Below are positions 51,708 through 59,862 of a DNA stretch of 64,000 nucleotides, piece by piece (within the stretch, counting starts at the first letter, position 1; every line of letters begins with the position of its first letter). The position numbers were made by a program, and so were the translations under genes. The notes below the pieces were generated by a model. The model was not told the origin of the DNA. It saw only the letters and a list, made by a program, of their open reading frames with translations, and did no database searches. This stretch comes from Pseudogymnoascus destructans (Eukaryota > Ascomycota > Leotiomycetes > Thelebolales > Thelebolaceae): assembly GCF_001641265.1 (NCBI RefSeq), contig NW_020167547.1, forward strand, positions 248,001 to 312,000. The letters are read 5' to 3'.

Positions 51708-52010
51708 TGGCTGTACTGTACGTACAGCACTGTACGTACAGCACTGAACTGCCAGGCAAACTGTACTGTACGTACAGCACTGTATGTATGGTCTCCCTCC
51801 AACGCTAACGGACAATACTCGGACCATGGGTCGTAGGTGGGCTGTGCTGGACTGTGTGTACTGTAACCGTGCTGGACTGTATAGTCCAATAGCTGTGTAC
51901 TGTAACCGTGCTGGACTGTATAGTCCAACAACTGTGTACTGTATAGTCCAATAACTGTGCTGGACTGTATAGTCCACTATAACTATCTGTATAGTCCACT
52001 ATAACTATGT
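51708..52010. repeat. array of short palindromes
   Basis: CTGTACGTACAG occurs three times between about 51715 and 51777. TGGACTGTATAGTCCA occurs in full or nearly full form at about 51872, 51912 and 51961 and as shortened forms at about 51938 and 51987, separated by CTGTGTACTGTAACCGTGC units. A further ATTAATCCG...CGGATTAAT inverted repeat lies at 52060-52084. Confidence 0.85.
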
Positions 52011-52394
52011 TGTACTGTAGAGGTTGTGGAGGTGGTGAGGTGAGGTGTGGAGCTAGTTTATTAATCCGGAGTAGCGGATTAATAATCTGCCGCTGCCGAC
52101 CCAAAAAATACCGGATTAACAATATGCCGATGGAGATGGTACAGTCCAGAGGCTACTCCACCAACTTGCTCAGAGGGACTTGACGTATCCAGTTGTCGCG
52201 GAGACGGTCGAGGAGCTGCTGTTAACTACACTCACAGATCCAACCATCCGCTACCTCCATCACCAACCTCAAAATCGCAGCCTCCACCTCTACCTCACCT
52301 CACCCACCTCACCTCACCTCACCTCACCTCACCTCCTCCACAACTTCCACACGACCTCACATAACCTCCACTCAACCTCACCACAACCACAACC

Positions 52395-53258
52395 ATGCCT
52401 TCCGCCCAGTCCAAACCAAAGAAGGCACACGGCAAACAAACCGCCCACCGCCCAGCCGCAAAACCCCCCTCCACGAAACCATCCGCACCGAAAAAACCCT
52501 CCCCCCAACCAACCACCATGAAGCTCCCCATCACAACGGCCACATCCTCCAAACGCCCAACCACACACGATACTCTCATGCCTCCCCCCGCGAAGAAACC
52601 CAGGCCCTCCCCGCCTACCACCACCACGACGCCCATCACACCCACATCAACACCCACAACCCCCCACCTCCACCCCTCCCTCACCCCCACAACCCACACC
52701 CTCCACGCAACCCAAATCCTCACCTCCACCAAAATGCACACCAAGATCACCACTCTCCTCACCCAACTCCGCTCCTTCTCCTTCGCCGCCCCCGCCGCGG
52801 CTGCGAAACCAGTCATCGTGATTGCGTGGGCGAAGGCGAAGAGTGCGGGGAAGTTGGTTAGTGTGATGGAGGTGGTGAAGAGGGAGATTGGGGGGGAGGG
52901 GGGGGTGTGGTTTCAGTATAACGGGCTTGGGGAGGGGTTTGGGGGGGTGGTGAGGGATGGGGGGGGGGGGAGGATGGGGAGGGGGATGTGGAAATGGAGG
53001 AGGATGAGGGATTTGAGATGATGAAGACGAGGGTTGAGAGGGCGATTGAGGGGACGGAGAAGCTGAGAAGTGTGCCTGTTATGACGGTTTATTTGTCGAG
53101 GGTTAGGATTGAGGCGTTGAGGGAGGCTTATGGGTGGGGTTTTTTTTTTGTTTTTTTACCCTTTTCTTTTTTTTTGGTCGGGGTGGATGGGGGAGAGAGA
53201 GAGAAAGATATGTGCTGACTTGCTTGGGTGTAGGGAGCAGACAAATTCGAAGAGGTGA
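52395..53258 (+). CDS. Alba-like RNA/DNA-binding protein (Rpp25/Pop6 type), one apparent frameshift
   Basis: Exon 1 is 52395-53133 and exon 2 is 53234-53258 (intron GTGGGG...TGTAG with a long T tract). The N-terminal ~110 residues are a Pro/Thr/Lys-rich disordered arm. The Alba-like fold starts at about HATQILTSTKMHTKITTLLTQL and runs through PVIVIAWAKAKSAGKLVSVMEVVKREI and FQYNGLG. A G12 run at about 52959-52970 then shifts the frame; one more G would lead into EDGEGDVEMEEDEGF ... SVPVMTVYLSRVRIEALREAYG and, after the intron, EQTNSKR-stop, the natural end of this family. The protein probably binds RNase P/MRP RNA or other RNA. Whether the shift is a sequencing error or real cannot be told from here. 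Confidence 0.75.
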
Positions 53259-54022
53259 TTTGATGGCGACCTGGGAGAAGAGTGGAGTGGAAATATATAT
53301 AGGAGATGTGATTATCCGGATGAGAAGAGGAGAGCGGAGAGCAGATGGACTCCGAAAGAAGAATTATATGGATGTACTGCATCCCCAGAGGATATACGCA
53401 GCACACAGACGGATACTAAGGGAGGATATAATATGGTACTGAGAGGGAGGGTATAATATGGATACACAACAGCGGGGGAGGATATATACATCGTCACAGA
53501 GCCCAATACCCCCATCACCTTGCACCTGCGCAATCCAGTCTGTAGCGAGCAGTTCACAGAAAGCATAGATCACAAACGAAGACATTGTTAAGCCCGTAGC
53601 AACCAATTCACTCACAAACCACCCATAAAACCTTCACCAAGACCATTGATTGTCACCCGCATATTCAATTTATTTCGCCATACCATCTACCAACCCATCC
53701 ACCCACCCATCCATCCATGCCTAAGTTATATTACCCCCCCGTACCATACGCCAACACAACATCGACATGACTGAAAATCCTCCCCTCCCTCCCCCCTACA
53801 CCACCCTGCACACCCACGCGGCACGCGGCGTCTAACAACGCCGCAGCACAGTCTGTACACCCGCCCATCTCCCCGTTCGTGTCGCCACATCCGCCGCTGT
53901 ATCGCCGTGTCACACTCTGTACGCCCCGCTCGTTTGTATACCACCCACCGCGTCATCTATGTACAACCGTAGACCCTTCATATCTACCCCCTTCCCCCAC
54001 CATCACTCCCTCTTCCTCATCT
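53259..54022. other. intergenic DNA
   Basis: No gene is supported. Near-repeats of GGGAGGATATAATATGG lie at 53420-53475; CCACCCATCCATCC is repeated near 53695. Open frames on both strands in 53726-53956 have no domain. Confidence 0.5.
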
Positions 54023-54415
54023 TCAGTTCTTCCCATCCTTCTTCCCGCCATACCCAATCCTCAACACAAAATTCACCCCCACCGCCACCACCAGCACCAC
54101 CGCCAACACACTCGGTCCAAACCGATCATCAAACCCCGCCTGTCCCCTCCTCCTAATGCTCCGTGCCCTCCAATGATACGTAATCAACGCATAAATCATA
54201 GTAGCGATAGAAATCCCCGTGAACAAGAACGCGGAGATGAAGGCGGGGCGGTCGCCAAAGTTCAACATGCCCAGGGCGAGGGCGCCCAGGATGATGGTAG
54301 AGTTCAGCCAGGAGAGGAAGGTGCGCTCGTTGGCGAAGAAGACTTTGGGCTCGATGCGCGTGGGGAGGGCGATGCGTTTGCCCGGGGCGGATTGGAGGAG
54401 TGGTTGGGTCGACAT
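54023..54415 (-). CDS. VTC1: Vtc1, vacuolar transporter chaperone (polyphosphate polymerase subunit)
   Basis: The product is 130 residues from ATG 54415 (MSTQPLLQSAPGKRIALPTRI). An upstream in-frame ATG at 54598 would add a tail translated from a tandem repeat, so I reject it. The sequence has the whole Vtc1 pattern: RIEPKVFFANERTFLSWLNS just before the first helix, three membrane segments (STIILGALALGMLNFG, SAFLFTGISIATMIYALITY, GPSVLAVVLVVAVGVNFVLRI) and a basic Lys/Arg patch between them (HWRARSIRRRG). In yeast Vtc1 is part of the VTC complex that makes polyphosphate and moves it into the vacuole. No intron. Confidence 0.95.
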   Translation of the reverse strand: MSTQPLLQSAPGKRIALPTRIEPKVFFANERTFLSWLNSTIILGALALGMLNFGDRPAFISAFLFTGISIATMIYALITYHWRARSIRRRGQAGFDDRFGPSVLAVVLVVAVGVNFVLRIGYGGKKDGKN

Positions 54416-54483
54416 TTTGCGTGGTGGTTGTGGGTGACGTGGTGTGGTTTTGGAGGTGTTTGGCTGAGCTGGTTGGGAGCTGT

Positions 54484-54546
54484 AGAGCTGGCTGGGCTGT
54501 CGATAGAGCTGGCTGGGCTGTCGGTAGAGCTGGCTGGGCTGTCGAT
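54484..54546 (+). repeat. 21-bp tandem repeat upstream of VTC1
   Basis: Three units of AGAGCTGGCTGGGCTGTCGAT lie about 70 bp upstream of the start codon, in the 5' UTR or promoter. The unit is a multiple of three, which keeps the upstream frame open (RQPSQLY repeats) and creates a false N-terminal extension. Confidence 0.9.
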
Positions 54547-54550
54547 AGAG

Positions 54551-55277
54551 CTTCAGGTGTAATGTATGTGTGTTGATATGTGCAATTGGTATATGCAATC
54601 GATATGTGCAGAACCTGGATGACTCGCTGCCAAGCTTCTTTGTCGTCTCCCAAGCTCCGTCGTCCAGCTGTCGTCACTCCCAGTCTATACGTCGGAGATA
54701 CCTCGGAGCTCTCTCTCTACCAACGAATGAATGCCCAGTTCAAAAAATCCAGCAAGCTCACAAGCTCACAATATCCAAATCCACAGCTGTCCCTCTCAAA
54801 TATCCGTAACACAGAAGCAAAGAAGAACCTCAAAGACAAAAAGGTGGGGGAGACACCACCGAAAATGTTTCGCGGCTTATCCTCTTTCCACCGCCCTGCT
54901 TCTGTCTGCCTGTGGCAAAACAAGCAACAGCCCAATGCGGTAACCACATTTACACGTGTGTTCGCTAACGCTCCCGACTGGCTGGCTCGGCGCTGTGGCT
55001 GCTTTTGTTGTGGCGCGCGTGTCTCAATATATAGGACGACTCTTCTGTAATTGTGGCTGTGCTCGTCTCGTTGTTATTAACTCCGGCCCCGGTTCCGGTG
55101 TGGAGATCACGTGATGCATGCACAGACCGTTGCTGGGGCGCGTGCTGTGCGTGGAGTGTAAACACGGTGTGGGTAATTATTAGATTGACAAGCTGAGCCC
55201 GCATTTATTGACCTGTCTTGTCTCAACTGGCTACGGAATTTTGTGAGATTGAGAACCCCTACATACAAGCAGTAGAT
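54551..55277. other. intergenic region between VTC1 and the dynein light chain
   Basis: This is a shared divergent promoter region. CACGTG-type words occur at 54953 and 55109 (ATCACGTGATGC). In yeast, CACGTG is the Pho4 site for phosphate-regulated genes such as VTC; a link here is only a suggestion. ORFs (54580-55050) lack domains. Confidence 0.45.
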
Positions 55278-56186
55278 ATGTCGACTGCTGCACCAGTTAC
55301 GCCTGTGAAGGCTGAGGCGGGCAAGGCGACGCCGGTGAGTTGAATGAGGGCTTCTGGATGGTGATGCTGATGCTGATGGTTGATGCTGACGGGTGTGAAG
55401 CCGATTAGTACTACGCGTTTGAAGCAGATTGCTACTGATGTATGTTTTCAATTCATCCCTCCTCTCCACGAATGAACGAATGAACAGACGGACCGACGGA
55501 CAAGAGCACGACGAACGTTCACACCCAGAACAACCAACTAACACAACCAGGCCTGCACCTCCGCCCTCGAAGGCGCAGAATTCTACGAGCACGCAAAGAC
55601 CGCACAGTGGAACAGCGCGATCATCGTATGTCCCCCTTATCTCTCCCTCCTTCCCCCCTCCTTCCCCCCTCCTTCCCCCCTCCTTCCCCCCTCCTTCCCC
55701 CTCCTTCCCCCCTCCTTCCCCCTCCTTCCCCCCTCCTTCCCCCCTCCTTCCCCCCTCCTTCCCCCTCCTTCCCCCCTCCTTCCCCCTCCTTCCCCCCTCT
55801 TCCCCCCCTTCCCCCCTTCACCCCCTACCTCCCCCCAAAACCACCCAGCTAACCCTTCACCTCCCCCCCTAGAACGCAATCCTCAAATCCCTAATCTCCG
55901 AATCCACCACCCCCCCGCCACCCAACCCGCCTTCAAATTCGCCGTCAACAGCACCATTATCCAGCACCTCGTGCCCACCACCGCCCTCGGGAAATCCAGG
56001 AGCGTCAAGATGGGAGAGGGAGACACGAAGGAGGGAGAAGCGACGGCGGAGCAGGCAGGGAGGAGAGGCATGAATAGCGCGACGGGGGCGTATTGGAATG
56101 AGGCGACGGATGGGATGTGGAGTTTTAAGTTTGAGGGGGGGAGGGGGCTGGATGTGGTGATTAGTGTTATTTGGGTTGGGTTGTAG
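55278..56186 (+). CDS. Tctex-type dynein light chain, one apparent frameshift in the last exon
   Basis: Exons are 55278-55334, 55401-55439, 55551-55625 and 55873-56186; the first three introns are in phase. The N-terminus is MSTAAPVTPVKAEAGKATP, then the Tctex1 helix region (RLKQIATDACTSALEGAEFY; AQWNSAIINAILKSLISES), and after a shift the strand region (AFKFAVNSTIIQHLVPT; NSATGAYWNEATDGMWSFKFEG...LDVVISVIWV). The shift occurs at a C7 run at 55909-55915, where one more C would keep the frame. The protein is an accessory chain that links dynein to cargo and is often dimeric. A Gly/Lys/Glu-rich insert of about 25 residues separates two core strands, which is longer than usual. Either the base call is wrong or the allele is truncated. 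Confidence 0.8.
55637..55870 (+). repeat. pyrimidine repeat filling intron 3 of the dynein light chain gene
   Basis: CCCCCCTCCTT-type units repeat almost without interruption for about 190 bp. The intron (55626-55872) is about 250 bp, against 65-110 bp for the other two, and has no purine-containing branch site until ACCCAGCTAACCC near 55846. Confidence 0.9.
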
Positions 56187-56885
56187 GTGAGGAATGGGAG
56201 GGTGGATTGTGAGGGCGTGGAGGGCGAGAGATTGGGAAATGGCAGATGGGGGGTGAGAGTTGGAGCATGAGAGCATGGAGAATGAGAGCATGAAGGTTCA
56301 TATGGGCATGGCATTTGTATATGGAGAATGGCAGTTTACGAGCGGTGAACGACGAGTATAACCATGCTGCTTTCTTGCTACTCATGTGGAATGCAATGCA
56401 GTGCAGTGGAGCTGACTAACCTTCTGGATATGATATGTTGGAGGTTGACCTACTGCAAGCACGACCATACCCTGCATGGCATCGCCTTCACTGCAGATTG
56501 TCGGTATATAAAGTCTATTCCTTCGTATAACCAATCATCATCACCACATAACTGCTCATGCAAACACTCAAACCGTTGATGCAAATACTCAAAACTGCAA
56601 ATTTCCATATCAGGGATTGGATGCCCGCGGAAATGTTGTTCTGTGGGAGTTGTGAGAAGCTCGCGAACTGGGCGCAGGTGGATGGGTTTAGGTGCCCTTG
56701 TAAGGGGGTGAGGAGGCCGGGGATGAGTGGGGAGAAGGGGAGGGGAGTGGGGGGGTGTTGAGAAGATAGACGGGTCATATCGATTAGAGCTACCACCAAG
56801 CATGAGGATACATCCTGTCTTTCACAGCAACCTCTTAAGACTTGATTCAAATGATACATTAAGTGGCTAATACCAGGAACCATCA
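56187..56885. other. intergenic DNA
   Basis: It runs from the 3' flank of the dynein light chain gene into unassigned DNA. Frames on both strands (56450-56803 minus, 56558-56761 plus) are open but without a domain. (GAGCATG)-type words recur at 56262-56310. Confidence 0.45.
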
Positions 56886-56895
56886 CCTCTAGTCA

Positions 56896-57147
56896 TTGTG
56901 GATGATGAACTTGAATGGGAAGTTGAGGAAATTCTGGATTCAAAGCACTTACGAAAAAAGTTATTTTACATAGCAGCATGTGAAGAATCACCTGCCTAAC
57001 AACACATGGTATCTAGCTACAAATTTCGAACATGCACTAGAGATCACATAAGCATTCCATTAGAAATACCCTAAAAAACCGAAGTTACTGAATTTTAAAA
57101 TTTTCTACTCTTGATCAGGAGATCAATCTCAAATGGGAGGGGGGTAG
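56896..57147 (+). pseudogene. Ty3/gypsy pol 3' end: chromodomain remnant
   Basis: The plus strand reads VDDELEWEVEEILDSKHLRKKLFYIA..., a chromodomain start, then broken sequence with stops and a purine tract (GGGAGGGGGGTAG) right before an LTR. It resembles the chromodomain of the broken gypsy at 3836-5520 (EVDKILNSKVIRKKLF). Everything 5' of the chromodomain is missing. Confidence 0.75.
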
Positions 57148-57384
57148 TGTTACGATATTAGCTGAAGCTACTCGAGCTAGTAGTGTTACGATCGCTGCTT
57201 ACGGCTGCTAGCAATTAGGGCAACAAGTACCCACAGTAGCCACTAAGGTTACAGGGAACCGCTAAGTGTACAGCTGTATATAATGAGGGATAGCCTTACT
57301 TCCTTTCTTTCTTCTTCTTCTCTCTTTAGATTCAATCTAGCTTATTATTTTCTAGACTGGCTTCTTAACATGACCATCGTAACA
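57148..57384 (+). repeat. 3' LTR of the gypsy fragment
   Basis: It starts TGTTACGATATT right after the polypurine tract and ends CATCGTAACA. A second TGTTACGAT occurs at 57184, so the first 36 bp may be a partial duplication. GTATATAATGAGG serves as a TATA region. The LTR interrupts a pogo remnant on its right side. Confidence 0.7.
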
Positions 57385-57570
57385 CCCTCCACCTCTTGTA
57401 TTCCCTCCTTGCTAGATTCAAAAAGTTCGAAAGGTCCATAGCGTCTAATATATGACTAGCTTGTTGTACTAGTGTATATAAGTCGTTTAGAACAGGAAGT
57501 GGGTGTATAGGAAGCTGTATTAGGCATAAAAGAATCGTGCTTTTTTGAAAGCAATTGTAGATAGTCATAT
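57385..57570 (-). pseudogene. fragment of a pogo/Tigger-type transposase
   Basis: The minus strand reads TIYNCFQKSTIL..LIQLPIHPLPVLNDLY..VQQ and MDLSNFLNLARRE, matching the C-terminal part of the decayed transposase at 5640-6975. It is cut by the gypsy LTR at 57384. Confidence 0.8.
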
Positions 57571-57820
57571 TTGTAATGTTATGATGCCGTGATTAAATAA
57601 GCTAGTGAATTGCAAACTGTATTGTCATTATTTTGATTAGATCTAGGTTGTTGCTAAAAGATTTGAGCATGAACTCAAGCCATTACCAACGATAATAGCT
57701 TTTTAAAGAGGATAACGTACATGTATAGCGAAAGCGCCAAACAAGCGAAAGCGCCAAAATTATCTACCCTCACGACAAACATTGCGATAAATCTACCACA
57801 ACATTAGAAATCAATTGAAA

Positions 57821-59498
57821 CTACTCGGAGTCCTCTTCCTCAGAGGTGTCTATTACAATCTGACACGTGCGCGCATTGTGCCCAGTCTCACCACACTTGC
57901 CACAGCGACGGGCACGGGTTTCTTCCCTTGGCTTCCGACCACGGCTTGCCCTTATTTCCTGCTCTACCTGCTGCACAACATCCCTCTCATCCTGTAGCTC
58001 TTGCGCCCCTTGTTGACTAAGTGATCCTCCTTGCTGTAGTCGTGTTTTCCTAGCTCTCCGGCGCTTGCTTAGTACTTCATTTGCCTGTCGTAGGTTTTGG
58101 TTCTCTCCCTTTAGCAGTGCTAATTGATGCATTATTTGCGATGCACCCTTTGTAAACTGGTCAACAGCTGCATAGATTGAGGTTGGAGAGCTATTTTGAT
58201 GGCGTGAAATCCGAGTTTTAATAAATGTAGACTGTGACATAGCTTCAATTGGGTTGTTTGGTGTCTGAGAAACCCAAGGTTGAGCAGTACCTGGGCGGGA
58301 GCTTGGAGGCGTTGGTGTCCTTAACTTAAGATCAAGTGTAGATATCACTCTCTCAGGGTCAAATGGAAGAAGCCCTGCCCCTCGGAACCCGCCTCGAATG
58401 TTACTTTCCGTCATTGTAGTGTTAAATGCAGTGTGGAAGGCAGGAAAGAAGTCATCCTTTGTAATATGAGAAATATGAGCCTGCATCATATCTTCAATTT
58501 GCCGACCATAGGCCTGCTTTAACGGGCTGAAACAGCCAACATCAAGTGGCTGGAGTAGATGAGAAGAGTGAGCAGGCATACAAAGCGTAATAATGTTGTG
58601 TTCCTTGCAGTACTCCTCAAACTCATCTGAGTGGTGGCTCTCATGACCATCAAGGACTAACAAGCGATAACCACCAACACTCCGGGCCTTTGTATGCTTC
58701 TCAAAGTGCTGAATCCAATCCATGCCTCTCTCGTTTGTAGTCCAGCCATTTTCAGTAACAGAAATCACCCAATCGCTTGAAAATCCACTATTCTCATACC
58801 AAGATGTAAGGTGGTTTTTGCCTGCAACAATGATAAATGGTGGTACTGCCCAACCTTGAGAACTAACGCCTTGGATTACTGTAACCCATTCCCGATTACC
58901 AGGCTGTACCTTCTTTGCTTTTGCCCGCCCGTCTGAGCTTGTTACAACCATAGCAGTTGAGATAACGCCCATCATAAACCCAGTCTCATCAAAGTTGTAG
59001 ATATCTGCTTCATCGATACCATATTTCGCAATTGTGTTACGCACAAGCTCAAACCAGCCATTAATAACTTCTGGATCTTCGCACTTAGCCCTCTGGTAGT
59101 CGTATTTGCGCTGAAAGCGTGTCTGGAGCTCTACACGCCGCTTAACAAAGTTTGAAGCCCAACGCGACCCAACGCGACCCAACGCGTGACGCGTCGCGTG
59201 ACGCGTCGCGTGTTGCAAGTAGTCGACTTGCCATATCTTCAACAACAGACAGCCGAGGAGGAAACCCTTTGGCAGCTAGGTCGAGTATATACTGAACAAG
59301 GACGGACTCCTCTAGGTTAGTTAATTTCCGTGAGTTGGCTTGGATATCGCGTCGTGAAGGTACACCTTCTAGACGACGACCTAGCTTGCGGTGGTCCACA
59401 GAATAGATCCTAGCAGCAACTCGAAGGCGTAACTTTGGGTCGCTTTGCATAGCCTGGATAGCTAGCACTAATTGGCTTTCATCGTTTTTATGGGGCAT
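57821..59498 (-). pseudogene. pogo/Fot1-family transposase (family A), frame broken by a 10-bp repeat unit
   Basis: From ATG 59498 the N-terminal frame gives a psq-type HTH (ESQLVLAIQAMQ...RVAARIYSV) and the CENP-B-like domain up to RVGSRW at about 59160, then runs out of frame. A second frame starts inside the repeat and gives RVGSRWASNFVKRRVEL, the DDE core (YNFDETGFMMG; LVLDGHESHHSDEF; SHLLQPLDVGCF) and a CCHC knuckle (CGKCGETGHNARTC) to stop 57821. The break is caused by an extra 10-bp unit in the 59161-59190 tandem repeat. Otherwise the ORF (about 555 residues) is intact. Confidence 0.92.
59161..59213 (+). repeat. 10-bp and 12-bp tandem repeats inside the transposase ORF
   Basis: AACGCGACCC occurs twice with a third partial copy, directly followed by two units of GCGTGACGCGTC and a partial third. 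The 12-bp unit is in frame (repeats RDAS), the 10-bp unit is not. Confidence 0.92.
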
Positions 59499-59862
59499 GT
59501 TTTGTTGTTGAGGAATTTAACATTTAGTTGGGGGGTTTGGTCACCGCATCATTTTGGCGCTTTCGCTTGTTTGGCGCTTTCGCTATACATGTACGTTATA
59601 ATACCTTGATTAAGAGGTTGATATCAACTAGTCACATTTAGAGGAAGCTAGATAATTCATATGTTTAGAGGATAAGGCGTCGATTCCACTATAGTAATAT
59701 AGGCTGAGAAGTTATCTATTATAAGTAGTATAGAACGTAATGTACTAATATGAGTAACGTGGTTTATCAGTACGTCGGACATATCAGTACCTCGGACACT
59801 TTTCATTGGCATTATACTTTGAATATCAATAAATCAACCATAACATATTAAATTAACTATAA

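Larger units (their letters stand above)
57715..59596 (-). mobile_element. complete Fot1/Pot2-like DNA transposon, family A
   Basis: The 1,882-bp element starts and ends with ACGT, flanked by TA (57713-57714 and 59597-59598). Terminal inverted repeats of about 45 bp (57715-57759 and 59552-59596) match almost perfectly and hold two GCGAAAGCGCCAAA words 17 bp apart. The transposase inside is broken by one short duplication. A second copy forms the left edge of the window. Confidence 0.93.

Noticed and set aside
51067..51931. 237- and 281-codon minus-strand ORFs
   Set aside because: Pure Pro/Ser/His/Thr translation of simple purine repeats and palindromes; no start context, introns or domain.
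54416..54598. N-terminal extension of Vtc1 from the upstream ATG at 54598
   Set aside because: The extension is translated from a 21-bp tandem repeat and precedes the exact family start MSTQPLLQ; Vtc1 proteins are about 130 residues.
56450..56803. 117-codon minus-strand ORF near the gypsy fragment
   Set aside because: No domain, no splice support, and the other strand is equally open; left as noncoding.
57815..57997. 60-codon plus-strand ORF, also present (minus) at 13-195
   Set aside because: It appears twice only because the family A element occurs twice; it is antisense to the zinc-knuckle end of the transposase.
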